Source: Leptobrachium leishanense
Lineage: Eukaryota > Chordata > Amphibia > Anura > Megophryidae
NCBI GenBank assembly: GCA_009667805.1
Contig: CM019066.1
Location: forward strand, 120,667,690 to 120,731,689
DNA: 64,000 nt
Direction: 5' to 3'
Translations under genes and position numbers: made by a program
Shown here: positions 21,304-32,594 of the stretch, piece by piece
Layout of the letters: the number at the start of each line of letters is the position of its first letter
Numbering within the stretch: the first letter of the stretch is position 1
The notes under the pieces: generated by a model
Database searches by the model: none
Told to the model about the DNA's origin: nothing
The model's input: only the letters and a program-made list of their open reading frames with translations

Positions 21304-22003
21304 GATAAAATAACATAAAAGATAAAAGCATGAAATAATATAAACCTTCCCTTCCTTCGTTTCGTATTTAAATAGTCCACAAAGTCCTCTCATTGGTCGA
21401 TTCGATTACTCGGCGTTCACCATATATGGTCAAAAAGAAATTCTTTTCGTATGTCACTTCCGTTTTTGGATTTCTCCGAAGTGTCGTTTCCGTTTCCGAT
21501 CGGAAGTCACCTGACTCCATACACTCGAAAATCCTGTTCTTTCGTTTTTGGACATGGTGTTAAGTCCATTCATTGGTTAATTCGATCTCCCTATATTCAC
21601 CAGGGAAAAAAGGAAATCTTTTGGTGTATCATCTCCGTTTTCGGATTCCTTCGATGCGTCATTTCCGTTTCGGATCGGAAGTTACCGGTTCTCTGTAAAT
21701 CCGAAAAATCGCGCACTTTCATTTTCGTCCGTGATGTCATTTCCGATCGTATTCTATCTGAACCTATGAATCCGAAAAGTCGCGCACTTTCTTTTTTCGT
21801 CCGTAGTGTCGTTTCGAATCGTATTCTATCTAAAAGTTTTACACTATCGATGTCAAAACATGATGTTCTTCTCCAGATCTTCTGTTTCTCCATATCTTTA
21901 TTTTCAAAATTCCGTAGACCATCTAGTATTTGGGTTATGAGTTCTCATAATTCATTTGATTGTAGAATCTTATTTACCTAAAACAGAATCCATGTATTAT
22001 AAC

Positions 22004-22513
22004 CTATAGAAAGCATTTAATATCAAATTCTTCATTTAAGCCCTTCGGGCTCATAGTTTTTAATTTAAAGACCCAAAACATTTCTTTTTTTAACAGATCT
22101 TTTTCTCTATTGCCTCCTCGCCATGGTTTCTTTATTTGATCTATACCGGACCATAAAAATTCAGATGCTTGGTACTTATTGCAACAAGTGCAATGAACTG
22201 GTACTGCATGTTTTTGGACACCTCTTCTGATGTTACCCATATGCTCTAATATTCTTTCTTTTAATTTCCTTGTTGTTTGACCAACATACTGGATGCCGCA
22301 AGGGCATTGTAGCAGATATACAACATATGTTGAGTTACAGTTAATGTATGTATTGATCTTGAAGCTTTCTCCTGTACTATTACTTGAAAAGGTTTCCAAT
22401 CTTCTTTTCTTCAGAAATCTACATGCTTTGCATCCAGCGCACTTAAAGAACCCCTTATTTTCTTTCTTTTCGTTTCTTATAAATGTAGAGCTGGGAGCTA
22501 ACCAGCTTTTCAA
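22004..22513 (-). pseudogene. PLE GIY-YIG endonuclease domain
   Basis: It encodes a Cys-rich linker (FKCAGCKACRFL), then VVYLLQCPCGIQYVGQTTRK, the GIY-YIG core (VVY...YVG) with the downstream Arg and ERILEH glutamate region, then CTCCNKY and the C-terminus. The domain nicks target DNA in PLEs. It is out of frame with the RT because of decay. The same domain is repeated in the inverted copy at 24416-24920. Confidence 0.9.
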
Positions 22514-22634
22514 ATTTCACAGTCTTCTAAATGTAAGTTTCGGTCTAACTGGAAGTTCTGGGCCCAGAATGGGATCCTGCTTTAGGATAAACCAATTTTT
22601 CTCCAAGATCTTCCTTATTTCTTTGTGCTGGACA

Positions 22635-24108
22635 TTATATTTCGTGAAAAAAAGAATACTGGAAATCATTATCTGCTTTTGTTCTGTTCTCTTTATAAAG
22701 GAGATCTTTACGGTCCATAGATGCCACCTCGAGGAAAGCTTTTTCTACGTTGTTTGTTTCATAATGTTTCTCCTTCAGTTTGTTTCCCACCATTTCGGTT
22801 TGTGTGTAATAATCTTCTAACTTTGAACAGTTCTTGCGCATACGCAGAGCTTGACCCTTTGGGATCCCTTTTAGCCATGGTTTGTGATGGCAACTCGAAA
22901 AATGGATATATCCATTGCCATCGGTGGGTTTGAAGAAACATTTTGACTCGATCTTACCCTCTTCTATGAAAAAGGTGATATCCAAGAAGTTAATCTCAAT
23001 ATCACTAAATGTTGAAGTAAACTTCAGACCAAAATCATTCTGATTTAGAGTATCCACAAAGTGGTTAAACTCATCCTCCTCTCCTCTCCAAATGACTAGG
23101 ACATCGTCGATGAATCTTCTCCATAGCACCAGGTTCGCCCCCCATTTGGAAGGGCTCCAAATATATGAGTCCTCCCAATATGCCATGTAGATGTTAGCAT
23201 AGCTGGGGGCGAACCTGGTGCCCATGGTAGTACCACTTATCTGGAGGAACATATCCTCATTATACCTAAAAAAATTATGTTCCAAAATGAATCTGATAGC
23301 TGATTGTAAAAATGTTTGTGTGCTGATCTCTAAGGTGCTTTGAGATTCTAAGGTTCTTGCTATTGCTTCTAAACCTAAATTGTGTTTAATAACTGTGTAC
23401 AATGACGTGACATCTAAAGTGGCCCATTTAAAGCTTGAATGCCAATTTATTGTTTCTATTTCTTTTAAGATATGAGTGGAATCTTTTATGTACGACCTAG
23501 TTTTCTGAGCTATGGGCTGCAAATAAAAATCTATAAATTCCGATAGATTAGCTGTTAAAGAATCGATACCACTAATAATTGGTCGACCAGGAGGTGATGT
23601 TAAATTTTTGTGGACTTTCGGAAGAAAATAAAAAATCGGAGTAATTGGAAATTTGGGGTACAGAAAACCAAAATTTTCTTTCGTGATGATACCACGATCC
23701 ACTGCTTCTTCCAAAAGATTTCTCAAATCTACCTTAAAATTTTCCGTTGGATCTTTTTCTAACTTTCTATATGTAGTTCTATCCATCAAAATCCGTCTGG
23801 CTTCTGTTTCATAATACTCTCTTTTCATTATGACAGTTCCTCCTCCTTTATCCGCCACTCTAATCACCCATTCTTTTCTTGATTGTAATTTCTTCAAAAC
23901 CTCCTTTTCTTCTCTTGTTAGATTCTGTGCTCCCTTTCTGACTTTCTTTTCTTCTAAATTTTCAAAATCATGGCATATAGATTTGGAAAATGTTTCTAAA
24001 AAAGGCCCTTTCTCCCACCATGGAAAAAAATCTGATTTGGGTTTGAAAGATTTCTTTTTATTATCATAAGCTACAGTTTCTGCACCTTTTTTTATGAAAA
24101 ACTTTTTA
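22635..24108 (-). pseudogene. PLE reverse transcriptase, 5'-truncated
   Basis: The minus-strand frame is open from about 24108, without an initiation codon upstream of 23897. It has the PLE signatures RVADKGGGTVIM, FLPKVHKNLTSPPGRPIISG, TTMGTRFAPSYANIYM and the catalytic WRRFIDDVLVIW (FIDD at about 23101-23114), followed by the EINFLD segment. It stops at 22635 after a frameshift in a T-run near 22648, which separates it from the endonuclease part. The protein start is lost at the junction with the inverted copy. Family assignment is secure from the PLE-specific blocks. Confidence 0.9.
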
Positions 24109-24116
24109 ATAGTTAA

Positions 24117-24920
24117 TTACACACAAACCGAAATGGTGGGAAACAAACTGAAGGAGAAACATTATGAAACAAACAACGTAGAAAAAGCTTTCCTCGAGGT
24201 GGCATCTATGGACCGTAAAGATCTCCTTTATAAAGAGAACAGAACAAAAGCAGATAATGATTTCCAGTATTCTTTTTTCACGAAATATAATGTCCAGCAC
24301 AAAGAAATAAGGAAGATCTTGGAGAAAAATTGGTTTATCCTAAAGCAGGATCCCATTCTGGCCCAGAACTTCCAGTTAGACCGAAACTTACATTTAGAAG
24401 ACCGCGAAATTTGAAAAGCTGGTTAGCTCCCAGCTCTACATTTATAAGAAACGAAAAGAAAGAAAATAAGGGGTTCTTTAAGTGCGCTGGATGCAAAGCA
24501 TGTAGATTTCTGAAGAAAAGAAGATTGGAAACCTTTTCAAGTAATAGTACAGGAGAAAGCTTCAAGATCAATACATACATTAACTGTAACTCAACATATG
24601 TTGTATATCTGCTACAATGCCCTTGTGGCATCCAGTATGTTGGTCAAACAACAAGGAAATTAAAAGAAAGAATATTAGAGCATATGGGTAACATCAGAAG
24701 AGGTGTCCAAAAACACGCAGTACCAGTTCATTGCACTTGTTGCAATAAGTACCAAGCATCTGAATTTTTATGGTCCGGTATAGATCAAATAAAGAAACCA
24801 TGGCGAGGAGGCAATAGAGAAAAAGATCTGTTAAAAAAAGAAATGTTTTGGGTCTTTAAATTAAAAACTATGAGCCCGAAGGGCTTAAATGAAGAATTTG
24901 ATATTAAATGCTTTCTATAG
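24117..24920 (+). pseudogene. Inverted copy: PLE RT end and GIY-YIG domain
   Basis: It begins YTQTEMVGNKLKEKHYETNN, collinear with the minus copy near 22815, and continues through the linker and GIY-YIG domain to the same C-terminus. A frameshift near 24355 splits RT-end and endonuclease frames. It is nearly identical to the minus copy, which fits one insertion event rather than two old ones. Confidence 0.88.
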
Positions 24921-25551
24921 GTTATAATACATGGATTCTGTTTTAGGTAAATAAGATTCTACAATCAAATGAATTATGAGAACTCATAACCCAAATACTA
25001 AATGGTCTACGGAATTTTGAAAATAAAGATATGGAGAAACATAGAAGATCTGGAGAAGAACATCATGTTTTGACATCGATAGTGTAAAACTTTTAGATAG
25101 AATACGATTCGAAACGACACTACGGACGAAAAAAGAAAGTGCGCGACTTTTCGGATTTACAGAGAACCGGTAACTTCCGATCCGAAACGGAAATGACGCA
25201 TCGAAGGAATCCGAAAACGGAGATGATACACCAAAAGATTTCCTTTTTTCCCTGGTGAGTATAGGGAGATCGAATTAACCAATGAATGGACTTAACACCA
25301 TGTCCAAAAACGAAAGAACAGGATTTTCGAGTGTATGGAGTCAGGTGACTTCCGATCGGAAACGGAAACGACACTTCGGAGAAATCCGAAAACGGAAGTG
25401 ACATACGAAAAGAATTTCTTTTTGACCATATATGGTGAACGCCGAGTAATCGAATCGACCAATGAGAGGACTTTGTGGACTATTTAAATACGAAACGAAG
25501 GAAGGGAAGGTTTATATTATTTCATGCTTTTATCTTTTATGTTATTTTATC

Positions 25552-25587
25552 GCCCTTGATAAAGTCTCAGGACGAAACGCGTTGGGC
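25552..25587 (+). ncRNA. Hammerhead-like motif in PLE right arm
   Basis: Same sequence as the left-arm motif, on the plus strand, with the same two core changes. Sharing of the changes shows they predate or arose with the inverted duplication. Confidence 0.5.
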
Positions 25588-25864
25588 ATTTTTACTTTAA
25601 TAAATTTACTATTCATTTATATACCTTCCTCAATTAATTATTCACCTACATAAAGCTTTTTGAAAAAGTTTTCTGAAGATTCTCGATCTCCACACTTTCT
25701 ACTTGGGCTCATCCCACCCAGAATCAACAAGGATTTCCAGCTTCTCTGCCTATTCATCTGTGTCCTTTATCTGGAGGAGAGTGGGAATACCTCCACGAGA
25801 AGCGGATCCAACATCTAAAGCTAAGTACCCTGTACCACATTTTTTCTTATCACCTCTGACAAGG

Positions 25865-26779
<915 letters not shown>

Positions 26780-26858
26780 TTACAAGCATTCGCAGGATGC
26801 TCACTGCATAAATGCTCATCTAGGTCTGCTTTTGTACTGCTACTTAAGAAAATTATAT

Positions 26859-27738
26859 CAGGGTTATTCAAAGAGAATCGAAAAGTCACCACACATTCGG
26901 TGACTTTTCATTCTCTTCAATTCGATGCGATTTGGCGATCCCATTTCGGCGACCCTGCGGTGTATTCAGCAAGCACCACAGGGCCGTTGTAGTGGAGGGA
27001 AAAGCCGCCGCAAACCTGCCGAACACTCACCGCAAAACCCAGGCGAATGCACACCGAAACCGGAAAAAACAATCGGGATTAACCCCGCCGAACACGCTGG
27101 AGAAACCTGAGCAGGAGCCGATTACAGCGCAGAGCAGTTGCCGGAAAAACCCGACACCGCAGATGAATGGAGTGAAAAAAAAAAAACAGTACGCTTGAAT
27201 GTTTTGAAAAGTGAAACGCTGTTTGCAAAGAAACTACTGAACGAAAATGTCTGAAATTTACATATAAGATCCAATGAATGATAATAAAAAGGGCTGTTAC
27301 AGAAAAAAGAAAAAACGATTGAAAAATAAACAGAAAACAAATGTTTGCAAACAAATCCCAAAAAATGCCTAAAAGATCCTAAAAATAAAGACTTTTTACT
27401 GCAGAATATTATAATAAACTGTTTATTAGATATTGAATATTTTTATCATTGAAGCCTATGGGATTCGCCTGAATAAACCTGTCGAATGAAACCACTGATT
27501 GGCAGGGCATTTCGGCAACTTTTCACTGCTGGTTTTTGGTCTCTGAATAGCCGAAGCATTGCTTGTCTATGGGGATTTCACTGCCCTCGCACAGGCACCG
27601 TATGTGCAGGCAATTCGCCAACATTTGGCGAACTGCCTGCTTTCTGAATAGCCGAATGGGCAGGAAAGGTAACCGTATGTGGAATTTCAGCGTTCGGTTA
27701 CCTTTCGCCAGCAATTTGGAGCTCTTTGAATAACCCTG
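26859..27738. mobile_element. CAGGGTTATTC-ended element, longer form (880 bp)
   Basis: Inverted ends CAGGGTTATTCAAAGAG and CTCTTTGAATAACCCTG, flanked by TAT on both sides (26856-26858 and 27739-27741). Left half GC-rich and related to 14773-15413; no transposase. Confidence 0.82.
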
Positions 27739-28355
27739 TATGTGTCTACCTTCTGCTATACACTGTGTTGTGTATATTTGACCCAACTAGGGAGGCTAAT
27801 CTGACTGAATCTTTGCTATATAATAACTTGATAATAGTAACAGCAATCTTCCTATCATAGCCAAGCCACAAACTTCACTTGGAGCTTAACTGTTGTGGGT
27901 GATTTCTCTAAATTAGGGCATTCTAAACTTTGTACTCATACATTGTATATGAAGCTTTACTTCACTTGCAGCCAGAAAATAGCTAAAAAAAAACTGGTGT
28001 TAAGTGATTTTGCATTTGCAAAATCAATTAACACTAAATAAAAATTACATGATAAAACTTACCTCTGGTCCCATAGTGCAGAGGATGGCATGATCTGCTG
28101 CCTCCACTTGCAGAAGGAAACTGGGAACAAATAATTCTCAGTGCCCTTCTCCTGGACCTGCGAGATTGCACAGATGCAAATCCATAGATGGTTTTCTTTG
28201 ATCTCCATGGAGTCCTTTGGACTCCAAGAGATGCTACCGGTATTGGCTCTGCCAGTAGTGGTTAATGGTTTTGTACATCATGAGCTAAGCCTTATACAGC
28301 AGCTCAACAAATACAGTGGTACCACCGTCTCACGTCAGTGATGCCTATGAAGTGG
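27739..28355. repeat. Intron with dispersed repeat near 27990-28340
   Basis: The part from about 28060 (ACCTCTGGTCCCATAGTGCA to the ATGGAGTCCTTTGGACTCCA segment) resembles 54870-55110 and parts of 43600-43640 and 44540-44660. It is an interspersed family I cannot name. Confidence 0.45.
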
Positions 28356-28359
28356 GAGG

Positions 28360-29215
28360 TTGGGAACCCGACACGAAGACAGGGATTAAACCCTTAATTA
28401 ATAGCCAGAAGAGAAAAAAAAGAAGGAGATATAATAAATCAGGTCTCCCTCTGTGGGGCGGAACCCCAAAAGAAAACAATATATTTTAAATAGAGTTTTA
28501 TTCGTGAAATACGAGAGAAATCACACATATATACTGTATAGTGGCAAAAATAAAACACATTAATAATGAAAAAGTGAGTCTTCAAAATTCAAAAAGAAGT
28601 AGGTAGAGAACGTGGCAGACTAATGCATACATATAAAATTAGTACACACAGTCTTGCAACATCCTTGATAATGTCAGAATACCATCAATAATTGCCACCT
28701 GAGCAAAATCCACAGGGTTAAAAGGACCATACGGCGAATCAAATGGGAATAAGGGATACTAATAAGGTATCATCAAGGTCATGGTCACAATCCCTAATGA
28801 GCTCATAAGGTGAACATAGCCGCAACAATGACAGCCACAATATCAGCTCAGATATGTCAAAAACCACCTAGTGAAGTCACCCAATTGTTAAAAACAAAGA
28901 CACATCTTTAGGACACGCTCAATGTGTGTTTCGCCATCATAACACATGACTTCCTCAAGAGCTTCCTATTCTTAGCCTTCTCTACCTATTCTGAAGTTTC
29001 CTTGTCCCTATGCAAATTTGAAGACTCATTTTTTCATTATTAATGTGTATTATTTTGGTCACTATACTGTATCTATGTGTGATTGTTTTTGTATTTGACT
29101 TATAAAGCTCTATTTAAAATATAATTTTTCTTTTGGGTTCCCACCCCACAGAGGGAGACCTGATTTATTAGATCTCCTTCCTTTTTTCTCTTCTGGTTAT
29201 ACAGTAGCTCACTCT
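28360..29215 (-). mobile_element. Foldback insertion, probably PLE-derived
   Basis: About 230 bp at 28380-28610 recur inverted at 28970-29200 (for example AGGTCTCCCTCTGTGGGG against CCCCACAGAGGGAGACCTGA), with several mismatches. The unpaired middle carries a hammerhead-like relic at 28917-28962. Layout matches the two clear PLE insertions in this window, but no RT remains, so the class is inferred. Confidence 0.55.
28917..28962 (-). ncRNA. Degenerate hammerhead-like motif
   Basis: On the minus strand: stem I GCUC...GAGC, core UUGAGGA plus extra A, stem II GUCAU/AUGGC (5 pairs with one wobble), then GAAAC. C3 is changed to U and the cleavage region reads ACACAUU instead of GCGUU, so it should be inactive. 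Confidence 0.4.
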
Positions 29216-29602
29216 TAACAGAGATGGTATTAAATGTGCCACTAAGGATTAATGGATCACGCTACATTTTCCCATTAGCGGAACCTCCCTATTGCAGGCT
29301 CAGCCGAATCCCCCAGGGGTTTAGTGAAGCAACACAAGTATATTACAGAATCAGAGTTATTTTAGGACTGCTATGAATTTTGCCACAACTTCATGTCAAC
29401 AATTTTAACTCAAAAACCCTAGGCTTTTCAGCTAGCAGTCAAGTCAGGACACACTTCATCAGAGGACATGGGGGGCAATTTTGTAAAGCTAGCCATGCGG
29501 TTGGGTATGACTTTTTTCTCTGAGTTCTCCAATTAAGACCACTGATTTATTCCCACCTTCTCATTTCTCCATCGATATTTGGATGATGTAAATATGCCAT
29601 TA

Positions 29603-29794
<192 letters not shown>

Positions 29795-29943
29795 CTATAT
29801 AATGATTACAAATTCACTCAATACAAATTTAATTCTTCACTATCCAAGTTCCAACGTGTGATCGCCGAGTCACAGCAGTGAAATAATCTTGATTAAAGCC
29901 CCTATGATTTTTTAAATTGTATGATTCGTATCAATGATAGTTA

Positions 29944-30144
<201 letters not shown>

Positions 30145-30311
30145 TTACATGTTATTTGCACATTAGTAACATGATTATTTTGTCACTGATAAATAAATAA
30201 AACACTCACTTTTTATTAGAAAAGATATTTAGTTTTTTTATTCTAAAATCCAATCAATGTTGACTGCAAGGACAGAATATAGCCCTGAGGACTAAAAAGT
30301 GAGAGTACGCA

Positions 30312-30410
30312 CAATATTTATTTATAAAGAATTTTACCAGGAAGGATACATTGAGATTTCTCTCATTTTCAAGTATGTCCTGGGTTCAAGAAACATTGAA
30401 CTGTTACAGT
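30312..30410 (-). mobile_element. LINE 3'-tail fragment
   Basis: The sequence ATTTATTTATAAAGAATTTT then ACCAGGAAGGATACATTGAG matches in inverted orientation the tail of the LINE at 40245-40772 and the one starting at 41735. Only the last 100 bp remain. Confidence 0.75.
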
Positions 30411-30929
30411 TGTATATAAATATAAAGGATGTTCGAGATTTAAAGTATTAAAGCCATAGAAGTTTATTGTTAGAAGCACAAATGCTTTGTTAACATATGA
30501 CATAGGTGTGATAGACTGGATTGCATTAGTGGTTTGCTTCTATATCGAGTGCAGAAAGGACATTGTGTATCTTGCTGGTTTGGTGTGTGCATAAGCGAAC
30601 AAATGCAATGGCACACACGTATGTGTATATAGATACAAAACAGAGGGGAAAAGATACGACGGTTTATTTACTAAAGGTCGCTAAATGTAAATCTAAGCCG
30701 TTTCATACATTACACGAGAATAACAAGATAAGATTTATGGCGCTTTAAGTAATGATTCACTAACAATTTAAGCATTTTGTCATACATTTTATACTTTTTA
30801 AAGCGAATCTGGCCCACTCAAGTTTTAATAGCAATGCAGCTTCCAAAACATATCACTTTAATACAGAAATAGTATCTGCACAGCAAGTGACATAGTACAG
30901 TAACACTTTGTATCTGTACTGTACATGAA

Positions 30930-31105
30930 TTTTCATCCCCCTGAATCATATCCCTGTACAGCGGTGAGTGACCCCAAAGCTCTCCCTGGCTTTTCTGATG
31001 CAGCAGTAAAGTTGGTTTAATGTTTTTTGTTACAGTGAGGGTGGGGACTGCTCTTTATAACTTCTTACAGTAATACAGGGGGACATAAGTGAGATCTAAC
31101 TTTCC
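30930..31105. repeat. Dispersed repeat also at 40835-41015
   Basis: Shared words include CCCTGAATCATATCCCT, GTGAGTGACCCC and GGGGACTGCTCTT in the same order, with about 80 percent identity by eye. No ends or coding capacity; possibly an old SINE or MITE. Confidence 0.55.
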
Positions 31106-31448
31106 AAATTCATTTCCTCGCTTGGGAACAGACTAATCTTGTGTTAATTATGCAAAAGGTTGCATTTTATGCCAATTTTCATTTTTTAGTGCATTACATT
31201 GCAAAATCGAGTATACACGATCTTGGTAGTGAAGGTAATAAATGTGCTGCCCTAGTCCTGTCACTGAAATGTCATTGGCACAGCAGTTTTGATGAGATGT
31301 GCAAAGATTTCATATTGTTGATTGCAGGACGGTTTTTGTGCTTTCTGCAATCGATTCAATTGACTGCTGGCATTCCACAAATGCATCAGACTGAGTCACT
31401 GCACATTGAGGGCTATTCATAAGCATCTCTTCAAATTTCTCTCTACAG
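31106..31448. other. Intron of WDR49
   Basis: A 93-codon open frame on the plus strand (31141-31422) has no recognisable domain and is antisense to the host gene. Nothing else seen. Confidence 0.4.
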
Positions 31449-31627
31449 CAGTGTTTCCCCAAATCTATCCCCTAACAGGCCAGGTTTGCCAGATATCTGA
31501 AGCACAGCACAGGTGATATGATTTGCTGCTCAGTGATTGCAGGATTCAGTCTCCATTTTCCCAAGGTGATCCTTAAAATCTGGCCGGTTAGGTGTCCCAG
31601 AGGACCAGGGTTGGGGAAGCATTTCTG
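31449..31627. mobile_element. hAT-type MITE, old copy
   Basis: Begins CAGTGTTTCCCCAAA and is collinear with 31718-31902 and 51080-51262. The right end is eroded and no target duplication is visible. Confidence 0.6.
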
Positions 31628-31717
31628 TATATTACAACACTAGCACAATGGCAGAACCTAGCACCACACCAAATTTTGTCATGGATTGGGCTAACTCTTC
31701 AAGCAGTTCCTATAGGG

Positions 31718-31902
31718 CAGTGTTTCCCAAACCTGTCCTCGGGACCCGCCTGAACCAGGCCAGATTTTGAGGATCACCTTGGGGAAATTCAGACTGAATC
31801 CTGCAATCACCGAGCAGCAAATCATATAACCTGTGCTGTGCTTCAGATATCTGGAAAACCTGGGGAGGTGGAGGGCCCTGAGGATAGGTTTGGGAAACAC
31901 TG
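31718..31902. mobile_element. hAT-type MITE with 8-bp duplication
   Basis: Inverted ends CAGTGTTTCCCAAACCT and AGGTTTGGGAAACACTG, flanked by perfect 8-bp CTATAGGG (31710-31717 and 31903-31910). Length 185 bp, non-coding. It landed at the very edge of the element at 31908. Confidence 0.85.
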
Positions 31903-31907
31903 CTATA

Positions 31908-32594
31908 GGGGGTTATTCAGAGAGCACCGGAATGTCGCCGACAATTCAGTGCTCTCACGTTCCCTGCTCCTCGGGGGAATCAAATTTCCCCACCCTGCGG
32001 TGAATTCAGCATTCACTGCATGGCCTCCGAAGTGCAAGGAATCGACTGCCGAATGCCGCCGCCAACCCGCCACAAAACCTATCGCCCGCCTCCGCCGCCA
32101 ACCCATCGAACATCCGCTGCAAACACGCTGGACAACCGCCAAATGCAGCCGATGAGCAGGCGCAGGAGAAAGCCAACAAGACGCCTGGATGAGTAACAAA
32201 AAAAACTCCAATATTAATGAACGTGTCAAAATTGAAACGCTATTTGCAAAAAAAACTACTGAACGAAAATGTCTGGAATTTACATATAAGATCCAATGAA
32301 TGATAATAAAAAGGGCTGTTACAGAATAAAGAAAAAACGCTATTGACACAGAAAAAAAATTTGCTGAAAAAAATCTTGAAAAATGCCTAAAAGAGCCTAA
32401 AAAATAGATTAACCATTGCTTCTCTATGAGGGATTTCACTGCCGTCGAACAGGCATCATACTTGCTGGCAGTTTGCCAAAATTTGAGGAACTGCCTGCTC
32501 TCTGAATAGCTGAATGGCCCCGAAATGTCACTGTACAGGGAAATTCTCTGTTCGTGACATTTTGGGGCCAGATCGGCTCTCTCTGAATAACCCC
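31908..32594. mobile_element. GGGGTTATTC-ended element
   Basis: Ends GGGGTTATTCAGAGAG and CTCTCTGAATAACCCC are inverted and flanked by TATA-like sequence. It is a variant of the CAGGGTTATTC family with a GC-rich left part and an AT-rich right part. Left flank is disturbed by the hAT MITE. Confidence 0.7.

Larger units (their letters stand above)
21091..25849 (-). mobile_element. Penelope-like element with inverted partial second copy
   Basis: A 15-bp target duplication TCACCTCTGAtAAGG (one mismatch, tAAGG or cAAGG) flanks it at 21076-21090 and 25850-25864. The minus-strand copy (24108 to 21091) has reverse transcriptase, GIY-YIG endonuclease and 3' region. A plus-strand copy (about 24117 to 25849) repeats the end of the RT, the endonuclease and the 3' region, so arms of about 1.7 kb face each other head to head. 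The right arm reaches about 90 bp further than the left. This arrangement is known for PLEs. Both arms hold a hammerhead-like motif. Confidence 0.9.
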
